Part shown: positions 32,520 to 41,096 of the stretch, in pieces
Numbering within the stretch: position 1 is the first letter of the stretch
Layout of the letters: every line of letters begins with the position of its first letter
DNA from: Nocardiopsis sp. NRRL B-16309
GTDB taxonomy: Bacteria > Actinomycetota > Actinomycetes > Streptosporangiales > Streptosporangiaceae
NCBI RefSeq assembly: GCF_001279585.1
Contig: NZ_LGEC01000080.1
Location: 186,001 to 250,000 of the forward strand
Length of the DNA stretch: 64,000 nt
Direction of reading: 5' to 3'
The notes under the pieces: generated by a model
What the model was told of the DNA's origin: nothing
Database searches by the model: none
The model's input: only the letters and a program-made list of their open reading frames with translations
Position numbers and translations under genes: made by a program

Positions 32520-34282
32520 TGCCCACCCCCACCGACCGCGTCCGGGCCGCCTACCGGAGGATCGCCGAAGTCGACCGCCCCGAGGTGTGGACCCACCTGC
32601 GCCCCGAACAGGAGCTGGCCAACGAGGCCAAGGCCATGGAGGGCTGGATCGCCGCCGGGTCGAACATGCCGCTCGCCGGAACCCTCGTGGCGGTCAAGGA
32701 CAACATCGACGTGGCCGGACTGCCCACCACGGCTGGGTGCCCGGAGTTCGCCTACACCCCCGACACCACCGCGACGGCCGTCCAACGGCTCGTGGACGCC
32801 GGCGCGCTCGTCCTGGGCAAGACCAACCTCGACCAGTTCGCCACCGGTCTCGTGGGCACGCGCAGCCCGTACGGCGCCGTCCGCAACGCCCTGGACCCGG
32901 AGCGGATCTCCGGCGGCTCCAGCGCGGGGTCGGCGGTCGCGGTGGCGCTGGGCATCGCCGACATCGGCGTCGGGACCGACACCGCCGGGTCGGGCCGGGT
33001 CCCGGCCGCCCTGCACGGCATCGTCGGGCTCAAGCCCACGCTGGGGCTGGTCCCGGCGACCGGCGTGGTTCCGGCGGCGCGCCCCTACGACTGCGTGACG
33101 GTGTTCGCGGCGGATCTGGAGACCGGCCGCGAGGCGCTGGCGGAGATGATCGGTCCCGACCGCAAGGACGCCTACAGCCGGGACTGGCCCGCCGACGTGC
33201 GGCTGGGGCCCCGTTTCCCGGCCACGGTGGCCGTGCCGACGGCGGCGGGGCTGGAACCGCTCAGCGCTGCGGAGCGGGCCGCGTTCCACGCGGCCGCCGA
33301 CCTTCTCCGGGACGCCGGGGCGCGGACCATGGAAGTGGACGTGGCCCCGCTGCTGGAGGCGGCGCGGCTGCTGTACGACGGGGCCCTGGTGGCCGAGCGC
33401 TACGCCGCCGTGGGGGAGTTCCTGGAGAGCGGCGCGGAGTCGGCGGACCCGACGGTCAGCGGGATCATCGTGCCCGCCGGCAGGATTCCCGCCCACGCAC
33501 TGGCCGCCGACCAGCACCGGTTGGCGCGGTACAGGGCCGACGCGCGCTCGCTGCTCACCGGGTTCGACGCCCTCCTGCTGCCCACGACGGTCGGGCATCC
33601 GACGCTGGCGGAGGTCGCGGCCGACCCGGTGGGGGAGAACTCGCGCCTGGGCACGTACACGAACTTCGTGAACCTGTTGGACATGGCGGCCGTGGCGGTG
33701 CCCGCGGGCGAGGCGGACGGGCACACGTTCGGGGTCAGCCTCATCGGCGAGGCCTTCGAGGACCAGGTGCTCCTGGACCTGGCGGCGACCCTGACCGGGG
33801 AGGCCCCGGGCGAGCCCGTCTCGGAGCAGGGGATGGACGCGGAGCAGGGGGTGCGGCTGGCGGTGTTCGGCGCGCACCTGCGCGGGCAGCCGCTCAACGG
33901 CCAGCTCACCCGGTTGGGAGCGCGCTTCGAGGAGGCGACGACGACCACCGCCGACTACCGGATGGTGGCGCTGCCCACCACGCCGCCGAAGCCGGGTGTG
34001 CTCCGGGTCGAGCACGGGGGACGGGCGCTGCGCTGCGAGGTCTGGGCGATCTCACGGGCGGAGCTGGGCACGTTCCTGGTCCACCTGCCAGCGCCGATGA
34101 TGCTGGGTCCGGTGACGCTCGCCGACGGCCGCACGGTGGTCGGGTTCGGCTGCCAGGCCTCCGCCGCCGAGGGCGCCGAGGACATCACCGAGCACGGCGG
34201 CTGGTCGGCCTACCTGGAGTCCCGTGAGGGCGTCGGTGGTCCGCCGCCTACCGGAGGAGGGCAGGCCAGGGCGGAGAGGTAG
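32519..34282 (+). CDS. atzF: Allophanate hydrolase
   Basis: 587 residues. The first 430 are an amidase-signature domain with the Ser-cisSer-Lys triad: VAVKDNIDVAG (Lys), ISGGSSAGSAVAVALG (first Ser) and GTDTAGSGRVPAA (nucleophile Ser). The last 130 residues form the allophanate hydrolase C-terminal domain (LAVFGAHLRGQPLNGQL to VGFGCQA), as in AtzF. It converts allophanate to ammonia and carbon dioxide, completing ATP-dependent urea breakdown. ATG overlaps the carboxylase stop by one base (TGATG), so the pair is translationally coupled. Its 3' end overlaps the convergent TetR gene by about 70 bp. Confidence 0.95.
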   Translation: MPTPTDRVRAAYRRIAEVDRPEVWTHLRPEQELANEAKAMEGWIAAGSNMPLAGTLVAVKDNIDVAGLPTTAGCPEFAYTPDTTATAVQRLVDAGALVLGKTNLDQFATGLVGTRSPYGAVRNALDPERISGGSSAGSAVAVALGIADIGVGTDTAGSGRVPAALHGIVGLKPTLGLVPATGVVPAARPYDCVTVFAADLETGREALAEMIGPDRKDAYSRDWPADVRLGPRFPATVAVPTAAGLEPLSAAERAAFHAAADLLRDAGARTMEVDVAPLLEAARLLYDGALVAERYAAVGEFLESGAESADPTVSGIIVPAGRIPAHALAADQHRLARYRADARSLLTGFDALLLPTTVGHPTLAEVAADPVGENSRLGTYTNFVNLLDMAAVAVPAGEADGHTFGVSLIGEAFEDQVLLDLAATLTGEAPGEPVSEQGMDAEQGVRLAVFGAHLRGQPLNGQLTRLGARFEEATTTTADYRMVALPTTPPKPGVLRVEHGGRALRCEVWAISRAELGTFLVHLPAPMMLGPVTLADGRTVVGFGCQASAAEGAEDITEHGGWSAYLESREGVGGPPPTGGGQARAER

Positions 34283-34842
34283 TCGTCGAGCAGTTCGACC
34301 TGGTATCGGGGCGGGAACGCCGCGGGGTCGAACAGGGCCTGCACCACGAGGCCGAGGACGAAGGACTGCGCCCCGGCCGCCATGCGCGCCGGGTCCGCGG
34401 CGGGCAGGTCGCCGAGCCGTTGGGCCGTGGCGACCAGGTCGCGCAGCCGCTCGCGGCTGCGGCCGTACCGGCGGGCGTGGTCGCCGCGCAGTTCCGGATC
34501 GGCGAGGGCGGCGTCCCAGGACGACACCCAGACCCGGTTGCCGTCGGCGGCCGCGTCCGTGATCGGCAGGATGTCGAGCAGGGCGGCACGGACGGCGGGC
34601 AGCCCTTCCGCGGCCGCCCGCCGGGGGCGGGCGGCGCTGCGCTCCTCGAGCAGGTCGAGGGCGTGTTTGACGAGGTCGCGCTTGGTGGGGAAGTAGTGCG
34701 TGAGCAGGCCGGTGGTCGCGTCGAGCTCGGCCGCGACGGCGCGCAGGCTCAGCCCGCCGAAGCCCCGCGCGGCCAGTACCCGCCAGACCGCCTCGGAGAC
34801 GTCGCGGCGGCGGGCCTCGTGGTCCCCCTTGGTGCGTGGCAT
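34210..34842 (-). CDS. TetR-family transcriptional regulator
   Basis: 210 residues. The N-terminal helix-turn-helix reads VSEAVWRVLAARGFGGLSLRAVAAELDATTGLLTHYFPTKRDLV, a clear TetR pattern. The C-terminal part is helical and ligand-binding. I start at ATG 34842 (product begins MPRTKGDHEARRRDV); an ATG 15 bp upstream adds five residues. It is divergent from an acetyltransferase gene with a pseudo-palindromic operator between them, and its 3' end overlaps the allophanate hydrolase gene tail-to-tail. It more likely controls the acetyltransferase-hydrolase pair than the urea genes. Confidence 0.88.
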   Translation of the reverse strand: MPRTKGDHEARRRDVSEAVWRVLAARGFGGLSLRAVAAELDATTGLLTHYFPTKRDLVKHALDLLEERSAARPRRAAAEGLPAVRAALLDILPITDAAADGNRVWVSSWDAALADPELRGDHARRYGRSRERLRDLVATAQRLGDLPAADPARMAAGAQSFVLGLVVQALFDPAAFPPRYQVELLDDYLSALACPPPVGGGPPTPSRDSR

Positions 34843-34859
34843 GCCATGACGGTACATTG

Positions 34860-34877
34860 ACGTAACACTCGTTATGT
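34860..34877. promoter_or_regulatory. Pseudo-palindromic TetR operator
   Basis: ACGTAAC-ACTC-GTTATGT, with six of seven bases matching between arms, in the spacer between the divergent TetR and acetyltransferase genes. It stands out as an AT-rich patch. Confidence 0.5.
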
Positions 34878-34892
34878 GAATGTGGGGCCCTC

Positions 34893-35474
34893 GTGTTCTC
34901 TCTCCCGTTGGCGGACGACGCCGACCTCCGACCGCTGGAGGTCCGGCACGCCGAGGAGTTCGCCGCGCACATGGACCGGGCGCGCGAGCACATCCGGCCG
35001 TGGGTCGGACCGGCGTTCGTGACCGACGACCTCGACGGGGCGCGGGCCACGCTGCGCCGGTACGCCGACCGCCAGGCCGCCGACGGCGCCCGCCTCCACG
35101 GCATCTGGCTCGACGGTGTGCTGGTCGGTGGCGTACTGTTCGCGGCCTTCGACGCCGAGGCGGGCTCGTGCGAGGTCGGTTGCTGGTTGCAGCCGGACGC
35201 CGAGGGCCGCGGCCTGGTCACCGGGGCGTGCCGCGCGCTCCTGGACTGGGCGCTCGTCGATCGGGGCCTGCACCGGGCCGAATGGCAGTGCCGTGCGGAC
35301 AACGCGCGCAGCGGCGCGGTGGCCGAACGGCTCGGCATGACCCTGGAGGGCGTGCTGCGCGAGGTCTGGCCCTATGGGGGAAGGCGCTACGACAAGCAGA
35401 TCTGGTCGGTGCTGGCCTCCGAATGGCGCGCCGTGGGCGAGGGCGCGGGCGCCACGAGGGGCCGCGCCGCGTAG
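34893..35474 (+). CDS. GNAT-family N-acetyltransferase (ribosomal-protein acetyltransferase-like)
   Basis: 193 residues. It begins with the RimJ/RimL-type LRPLEVRHAEEFAAHMDRAREHIRPWV, has the acetyl-CoA loop CWLQPDAEGRGLVTGACRALLDW, and the conserved RAEWQCRADNARSGAVAERLGMTLEG before the C-terminal strand. It resembles the YdaF/RimL subgroup that acetylates ribosomal proteins or small amines. It is divergent from the TetR gene and 105 bp upstream of the alpha/beta hydrolase in the same direction. Confidence 0.9.
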   Translation: MFSLPLADDADLRPLEVRHAEEFAAHMDRAREHIRPWVGPAFVTDDLDGARATLRRYADRQAADGARLHGIWLDGVLVGGVLFAAFDAEAGSCEVGCWLQPDAEGRGLVTGACRALLDWALVDRGLHRAEWQCRADNARSGAVAERLGMTLEGVLREVWPYGGRRYDKQIWSVLASEWRAVGEGAGATRGRAA

Positions 35475-35579
35475 GCGGGCACCGTGGACACCGGTCGGGG
35501 CCCGGTGCTCGCGAAGTGTCACCGGCACCCGGGAGGATGGCGGGACGAGACCGGTGGGACCGACGGAGGGGAAGAGCCG

Positions 35580-36401
35580 TTGACGGACTGGAAGCCGGCG
35601 GAGTCGTTCGAGTCGTCGTCCGGCCGGGTGCGCTGGGACCGGCTCGGCGTCGGCGCACCGATCGTGCTCTGCCACGGCACGCCGTTCTCGTCGTACGTGT
35701 GGCGGTCGGTGGCGCGGGCCCTCGCCCAGACGCACGAGGTCTACGTCTGGGACATGCCGGGCTACGGGACCTCGGACAAGTTCGAGGGCCAGGACGTCTC
35801 GCTCGCCGCCCAGGGCCGCGTGTTCACCGAACTCCTCGCGCACTGGGGCCTGGACCGGCCCACCGTGTTCGCCCACGACTTCGGCGGCGCGGTCTCCCTG
35901 CGCGCCCACCTGCTGCACGGCGTGCCGTACCGGCGGCTCGCGCTCGTGGACGTGGTGGCGCTGCGCCCGTGGGGCTCGCCGTCGTTCCGGCACCTGGGCG
36001 AGCACGCCGAGGTGTTCGCGGCCCTGCCCGAGGGGCTGCACCGCGCGCTGGTCCAGGAGTACGTCTCCTCGGTGAGCCCGCGCGGGCTGCACCCGGAGGT
36101 GCTGCGCGAGGTGGTGGCGCCGTGGACCGGGGCCGCCGGGCAGGCCGCCTTCTACCGCCAGATCGCGCAGGCGACCCCGGAGGACACCGACGCGTTCCAC
36201 GACCGGCTCGGCACGATCGACATGCCGGTGCTCGTGTGCTGGGGCACGGAGGACAGCTGGATCCCGGCCGCCAAGGCGCACGAGCTCGGGTCGCTGATCC
36301 CGGGCGCCGAGGTCCGGCTCATCGAGGGCGCGGGCCACCTGGTCCAGGAGGACGCGCCCGCCGAACTCACCGCGGCGCTCGCCGCCTTCGCCCGCGGCTG
36401 A
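35580..36401 (+). CDS. Alpha/beta hydrolase with Asp nucleophile (haloalkane dehalogenase/epoxide hydrolase-like)
   Basis: 273 residues if started at TTG 35580, eight nt after GGAGGGG; a GTG at 35484 adds 32 residues with no fold. The nucleophile elbow reads FAHDFGGAVS, so Asp100 replaces the Ser of ordinary esterases. The oxyanion-hole region is HGTPFSSYVW, the acid is in CWGTEDSWIP and the base is the His of GAGHLVQED. This set is that of haloalkane dehalogenases, haloacetate dehalogenases and epoxide hydrolases. Substrate unknown. It probably shares a transcript with the acetyltransferase under TetR control. Confidence 0.85.
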   Translation: MTDWKPAESFESSSGRVRWDRLGVGAPIVLCHGTPFSSYVWRSVARALAQTHEVYVWDMPGYGTSDKFEGQDVSLAAQGRVFTELLAHWGLDRPTVFAHDFGGAVSLRAHLLHGVPYRRLALVDVVALRPWGSPSFRHLGEHAEVFAALPEGLHRALVQEYVSSVSPRGLHPEVLREVVAPWTGAAGQAAFYRQIAQATPEDTDAFHDRLGTIDMPVLVCWGTEDSWIPAAKAHELGSLIPGAEVRLIEGAGHLVQEDAPAELTAALAAFARG

Positions 36402-36433
36402 CCCGGCGGGCCCGCCGCGGGACCCGCGACAGG

Positions 36434-37639
36434 TCAGGTCGTTCCCGTGGGCGCGGATCGCCGTGCGCCGCCGAGGAAGAGGAGCGCCAGCAGGACCAGG
36501 CCGCCGCCGATCCACAGGACACTGCCGGTGGCGATGCCGTCGACCGCCAGGCCGCCGAGGAGGGCGCCGAGCGCGATGGACAGGTTGAAGGCCGAGACGT
36601 ACAGCGAGGAGGCGGCGTCGGTCGCGTCGCCCGCGGCGTCGATGACCCAGGTCATGAAGGTGACGGGGACGGCTCCGTAGCCGAGCCCCCACAGGGCGAG
36701 GATCGCGCCGGCCGACACGGGCGTTCCGTCGCTCACGGCGAGAAGCACCATGGACCCGCTGAGGATCACGATCACGCCGACCGCGGTCAGTCGTAGGCGC
36801 TTGGCGATCAGCGCGCCCGCGGCGAAGTTTCCGCAGAGGCCGGCCGCGCCGAAGACGAGCAGCAGCGTCCCGACCATCCCGCCGTCGACACCGTCGGCCA
36901 GGAGGATCGGCCGGACGAAGGTGTAGGCCGCGAAGTGGCCCGTGATGACCAGGACGGTCATGGCGATGCCCATCCGCACTCCGGCACTGGTCCTGAGGAC
37001 CTCCGGAAGAGCGCCGAGTGTGATCGTCCGTCGAGGCTCCACCTTCGGCATCAGCAGGACCATGCACACCATGGAGACCAGCCCGAGGACGCCCACGGCG
37101 GCGAACGCGGACCGCCAGCCTCCGGCGTCCCCCAGCAGGGTGCCCGCGGGCACCCCGAGGACGGAGGCGGTCTCGACGCCGCCGAAGATGACGGCGGTGG
37201 CGCCGACCACGTGCCGTTCCGGTACCAGCCGCAGGGCGATCCCCCCGGCCAGGGACCAGAAGCCGCCCACGCTGACACCGATCAGGAACCGGGCCACGAG
37301 CACGACCGCGAAGGACGTCGCGAAGGCCGAAGCGAGGTTGGCCGCACCGACCAGGCCGATCAGCACGATGAGCACCAGGCGCCGGTCCACCCTCCCGGTG
37401 GCCACGGTCACCAGCGGTGCGGAGACGGCCGCGACGATGCCGGGCACGGTCACCATCAGGCCGACGGCGCCCTCGGAGACGTCCAGGCCGGTGCCGATGG
37501 GGGTGAGCAGGCCCACGGGCAGCAGTTCGGAGGTCATCAGGGCGAAGATGCCGAGCGTCACGGCCAGGACGGCGAGCCAGCCCCTGACGGGGGAGGGAGC
37601 GGTTCCGGAGACGGGGGCGGACGGGTCGAGGCTGGTCAT
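36434..37639 (-). CDS. MFS efflux transporter (DHA1 / AraJ-like)
   Basis: 401 residues with 12 predicted helices. Loop 2-3 reads ATGRVDRRLVLIVLIGLVGAANL, the usual MFS motif A region, and helix 5 carries the antiporter motif (FGGVETASVLGVPAGTLLGD). It is closest in pattern to sugar/purine or drug efflux proteins of the DHA1 group. ATG 37639 follows GAAGGG. The AhpD-type gene lies 99 bp upstream on the same strand, and a MocR regulator is divergent from that, so the pair may form one regulated unit. Confidence 0.88.
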   Translation of the reverse strand: MTSLDPSAPVSGTAPSPVRGWLAVLAVTLGIFALMTSELLPVGLLTPIGTGLDVSEGAVGLMVTVPGIVAAVSAPLVTVATGRVDRRLVLIVLIGLVGAANLASAFATSFAVVLVARFLIGVSVGGFWSLAGGIALRLVPERHVVGATAVIFGGVETASVLGVPAGTLLGDAGGWRSAFAAVGVLGLVSMVCMVLLMPKVEPRRTITLGALPEVLRTSAGVRMGIAMTVLVITGHFAAYTFVRPILLADGVDGGMVGTLLLVFGAAGLCGNFAAGALIAKRLRLTAVGVIVILSGSMVLLAVSDGTPVSAGAILALWGLGYGAVPVTFMTWVIDAAGDATDAASSLYVSAFNLSIALGALLGGLAVDGIATGSVLWIGGGLVLLALLFLGGARRSAPTGTT

Positions 37640-37738
37640 GACACGGACCCTTCGGGAGATCGGATGGGCGGGGCGGTGGCGGGCGGCCACCGCCCCGCAC
37701 ACGTGGCGGAGGGAGGACGGGGGACGGGGAGAGCGCGA

Positions 37739-38191
37739 CTACGCCGTGCCGGGGGTCTTGCGGGTGGTGGCGTTCATGCGGTTCCACGCGTTGACCGTGA
37801 GGACCACCGCGATGAGCTGGGCCAGCTCCCGCTCCCCGAAGTGCCGCTCGGCAGCGGCGTACACCTCGTCCGACACACCGTGGGGGAGCAGGGTCACCGC
37901 TTCGGCCAGCGCGAGCGCGGCCCGCTCCCGCGCGGTGTAGAGGCTCGACTCCCGCCAGACGGAGAGCTGATGGAGGCGGTCGTCGCCCTCCCCGGCCTTG
38001 CGGGCGTCGCCGACGTGGTAGTCGACGCAGTACGCGCACCCGTTGACCTGCGAGACACGGATCTGGACGAGTTCGAGGACCACCGGGTCGACGCCGTCGC
38101 GGGCGGCGGCGTCCAGGGCCAGGACGGCCTTGAAGACCCTGGGGGAGACCCGGGCGAAGTCCATGCGTTCGGGAACCTGGAAAGTTGTCAT
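37739..38191 (-). CDS. Carboxymuconolactone decarboxylase/AhpD-family protein
   Basis: 150 residues of the alkylhydroperoxidase AhpD core. The redox motif is CAYCVDYH (Cys-x-x-Cys followed by His) near residue 54, with the usual Glu upstream (ELVQIRVSQVNG). Members reduce peroxides through the cysteine pair. ATG 38191 lies seven nt after a TAGCGT box on the minus strand with no ribosome site, so it is likely leaderless. It is divergent from the MocR gene with 47 bp between start codons, a standard layout for MocR and its target. Confidence 0.88.
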   Translation of the reverse strand: MTTFQVPERMDFARVSPRVFKAVLALDAAARDGVDPVVLELVQIRVSQVNGCAYCVDYHVGDARKAGEGDDRLHQLSVWRESSLYTARERAALALAEAVTLLPHGVSDEVYAAAERHFGERELAQLIAVVLTVNAWNRMNATTRKTPGTA

Positions 38192-38198
38192 ACCGACG

Positions 38199-38230
38199 AC
38201 GCTAGAAGCCGAACTGCCCCAAGGTATGGT
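38199..38230. promoter_or_regulatory. Divergent leaderless promoters between AhpD-type and MocR genes
   Basis: Minus-strand TAGCGT (38199-38204) ends seven nt before the AhpD-type ATG; plus-strand TATGGT (38225-38230) ends eight nt before the MocR GTG. The two -10 boxes are only 20 bp apart, so a single bound MocR dimer could control both. Box identity is inferred from spacing and the TANNNT pattern. Confidence 0.45.
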
Positions 38231-38238
38231 GCATTTCC

Positions 38239-39678
38239 GTGACGGATTCATGGGGCACTTCGGCGGAGACGGCTGACGAACCGGGCGCGGGGACCGACCT
38301 CCACCTCCCGCTCGTGGGGCCGGGGGGCATCCGGGTACGGCTGATGCGGGCGCTGAGGGAGGCGATCGACTCGGGCCGCCTGGCGCCCGACACCCGGCTC
38401 CCCTCCCACCGCGTCCTGGCGGCCGATCTCGGCATCGCCCGCAACACCGTCGCCGACGCCTACGCGGAGCTGGTGGAGGAGGGGTGGCTGACGGCTCGCC
38501 AGGGTTCCGGGACCCGCGTCGCCCGACGTGCCCGTCCGCTGGAGACCGACCGGGCGCGGTCGCCGATCCGCCCAGAACCCCGGCCGCCCTCGTACGACCT
38601 CAAGCCCAGTTCTCCGGACGCCGCCGCCTTCCCGCGCGCGCCCTGGCTGGCCTCGGCCCGCCGCGCCCTGGCGGTGGCGCCCAACGACGCCTTCGGTGTG
38701 GGGGACCCGCGGGGGCGGATCGAGCTGCGCAGGGCGCTCGCGGAGTACCTGGCGCGTGCCAGGGGAGTGCGCACGACGCCCGACCGGATCGTCGTGTGCT
38801 CCGGTGTCGCCCACGGACTGGGCCTGCTGGGCGGGCTGACGCGCGGACCGGTGGCGGTCGAGTCCTACGGCCTGGCGTTCCACCGGGACGTCCTGACCCG
38901 CTCCGGGGGCGGCACCGTCCCACTGGCCGTCGACGGGCACGGGGCGAGGGTCGGCGAGCTCTCCGCCCTCGACGCCGGAAGCGTCCTGTTGACCCCTGCC
39001 CACCAGTTCCCCACCGGCGGGCCGTTGCACCGCGACCGGCGGAGCGCGGTCGTGGACTGGGCGCGGTCGACCGGAGGCGTGCTGCTGGAGGACGACTATG
39101 ACGGGGAGTTCCGCTACGACCGCGAACCGGTGGGAGCCGTCCAGGGGCTGGACCCGGAGCGGGTGGTCTATCTCGGCTCGGTCAGCAAGAGCCTGTCCCC
39201 GGCGCTGAGGGTGGGCTGGATGGTCCTGCCCGGATGGCTCCTCGACGACGTCCTCCGGGCCAAGGGCGAGCGGGAGACCTGGTCGGGGGTCGTCGACCAA
39301 TTGACACTCGCCGACTTCGTCGCCCGCGGTTCCTACGACCGGCACCTGCGCCGGATGCGGAGGGTCTACCGCCGGCGGCGGGACCGGCTCACCGCCACGC
39401 TGGCCGGGCGCGCGCCCCGTGTCCGGGTGCGGGGGATCGCCGCGGGACTGCACGCCGTTCTCGACCTGCCTCCCGGGAGCGAACCGGTCGCGTTGCGCGC
39501 CGCCCGGCGCCACGGGCTGGCCCTGGACGGGCTCGGCGCCTACCGGCACCCCGACAGCGGCATGCCCCGACGGGACGGGCTGGTCATCGGGTACGGAACG
39601 CCGTCCGAGCACGCCTTCTCGGGGGCGCTGGAAGCCCTGTGCCTGACCCTGCGCGGAGTTGCCGGGCACGGAGGCTGA
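38239..39678 (+). CDS. MocR-family regulator (GntR winged helix fused to aminotransferase-like domain)
   Basis: 479 residues. The N-terminal wHTH reads LMRALREAIDSGRLAPDTRLPSHRVLAADLGIARNTVADAYAELVEEGWL. A linker leads to a class I aminotransferase fold with the PLP-lysine motif YLGSVSKSLSPALRVGW (Lys in SVSKS) and the Asp-Tyr region LLEDDYDGEFRYDREP. Such proteins sense PLP, GABA or amino acids and act as activators or repressors of adjacent genes (PdxR, GabR). Here the divergent AhpD-MFS pair is the natural target. No PLP-synthesis genes are nearby, so it is not an evident PdxR. Confidence 0.92.
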   Translation: MTDSWGTSAETADEPGAGTDLHLPLVGPGGIRVRLMRALREAIDSGRLAPDTRLPSHRVLAADLGIARNTVADAYAELVEEGWLTARQGSGTRVARRARPLETDRARSPIRPEPRPPSYDLKPSSPDAAAFPRAPWLASARRALAVAPNDAFGVGDPRGRIELRRALAEYLARARGVRTTPDRIVVCSGVAHGLGLLGGLTRGPVAVESYGLAFHRDVLTRSGGGTVPLAVDGHGARVGELSALDAGSVLLTPAHQFPTGGPLHRDRRSAVVDWARSTGGVLLEDDYDGEFRYDREPVGAVQGLDPERVVYLGSVSKSLSPALRVGWMVLPGWLLDDVLRAKGERETWSGVVDQLTLADFVARGSYDRHLRRMRRVYRRRRDRLTATLAGRAPRVRVRGIAAGLHAVLDLPPGSEPVALRAARRHGLALDGLGAYRHPDSGMPRRDGLVIGYGTPSEHAFSGALEALCLTLRGVAGHGG

Positions 39679-39715
39679 GGAAGGGGCGCCCCGAGAGCGG
39701 AACGTACGGAACGGC

Positions 39716-39749
39716 GACGGCCCCCTCCCACGGTGGGGAGGGGGCCGTC
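39716..39749. terminator. Bidirectional hairpin terminator
   Basis: Complementary 14-nt arms (left GACGGCCCCCTCCC) around loop ACGGTG, lying between the convergent MocR and NhaA genes, 38 and 60 bp from their stops. Confidence 0.8.
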
Positions 39750-39809
39750 GTTCACTGGTCGGTCTCCGGCGCGGAGCCGGTGTGCGGGGGTGTCCGTGGC
39801 CTGGGGCCC

Positions 39810-41096
39810 TCAGCGGGCCGGGCTGTCGTCGGACGGAGCCGTGGGGCCCTGGCCGGCGGCGGCCAGGCGGCGGTAGTGCCGGGAGCGGGCGCCCAGGATG
39901 AAGACGGACAGCAGTGCGGCGATCAGCGACGCGACGAGGACACCGGTCTTGGCGTGCGCCAGGTGGTGCTCGGCGCCGACGAAGGACAGTTCGGTGATCA
40001 GCAGCGACACCGTGAAGCCGATGCCCGCCAGCTGCGACATCCCGACCAGGTCGATCCACTGGAGGCTGGGGTTGAGCTCGGCGCGGGTGAGCTTCGTGGT
40101 GAGCCACGAACCGCCCACGATGCCGACCACCTTGCCCAGGACCAGGCCGGCGATGATGCCGAGCGCCGCCGTGTCGGTGATGACCTCGCCGAAGCCGTCG
40201 AAGACGACGCCGGCGGAGAAGAACGCGAAGATCGGCAGCGCCAGCCCGGCCGACCAGGGGCGCAGCAGCTGCTCCACGCCGTGGCTGGGGTCGTGGTGCT
40301 CGCCCTCGTGCTTGTGGGTGCGCATGAGCAGACCCATGGCCACACCGGCGATGGTGGCGTGCACGCCGCTCTCGTGCACGAGGACCCAGATCACGACCGC
40401 CAGCGGCAGGTAGACCAGCCAGTTCGGGACCGGGGAGGAGTTGAGCTTGGCCGCCAGACCGCGACCGCGCTGCAGGTAGCCGAAGACCGCCAGGCCGAGG
40501 ACGGCGACGCCCAGGGCGACGAAGTTGATGTCGGCGGTGTAGAAGACGGCGATGACGATGACCGCGCCGAGGTCGTCGACGATCGCGAGGGTCAGCAGGA
40601 AGGTGCGCAGCGCGGGCGGCAGGCCGCGGCCGACGACGGCGAGGATGGCGAGCGCGAACGCGATGTCCGTGGCCATCGGGATGCCCCAGCCGCCCAGGGT
40701 CTCCGGGGAGGTGAAGTTGATGGCGGCGTAGAAGGCGGCGGGGACCACCATGCCGCAGATCGCGGCGATGATCGGGAGCATCGCGCGCCGGGGGTTGCGG
40801 AGTTCACCGTGGACGAACTCCTGCTTGAGCTCGTTGCCGACCACGAAGAAGAAGACGGCGAGAAGACCGTCCGCGGCCCAGGTCTCCAGCGACAGGTTCA
40901 GGTGGAGGGACTCCGGGCCGAAGCTGAACGACCGTATCGACTCGTAGATGTGGCCGAGGGGCGAGTTGATCCACACGAGTGCCAGAACGGCGGCACCGAT
41001 GAGGAGGAAGCCCCCCACTGTGTCGCTGCGCAGGGAGTCGGCGAACTTCGCGATGGGCCCCGGATGCGCGGGGTGCTCGAGCGGGTCGATACTCAT
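39810..41096 (-). CDS. nhaA: Na+/H+ antiporter NhaA
   Basis: 428 residues with 12 hydrophobic helices and the family landmarks: VGGFLLIGAAVLALVWINS near the start, FFFVVGNELKQEFVHGEL, GGWGIPMATDIAFALAILAVVG and TLAIVDDLGAVIVIAVFY, where the adjacent Asp pair binds the ion. It exchanges external protons for internal sodium or lithium, supporting pH and salt homeostasis, which suits a salt-tolerant genus. The start is ATG 41096. It stands alone between a terminator and a long 5' spacer. Confidence 0.95.
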   Translation of the reverse strand: MSIDPLEHPAHPGPIAKFADSLRSDTVGGFLLIGAAVLALVWINSPLGHIYESIRSFSFGPESLHLNLSLETWAADGLLAVFFFVVGNELKQEFVHGELRNPRRAMLPIIAAICGMVVPAAFYAAINFTSPETLGGWGIPMATDIAFALAILAVVGRGLPPALRTFLLTLAIVDDLGAVIVIAVFYTADINFVALGVAVLGLAVFGYLQRGRGLAAKLNSSPVPNWLVYLPLAVVIWVLVHESGVHATIAGVAMGLLMRTHKHEGEHHDPSHGVEQLLRPWSAGLALPIFAFFSAGVVFDGFGEVITDTAALGIIAGLVLGKVVGIVGGSWLTTKLTRAELNPSLQWIDLVGMSQLAGIGFTVSLLITELSFVGAEHHLAHAKTGVLVASLIAALLSVFILGARSRHYRRLAAAGQGPTAPSDDSPAR

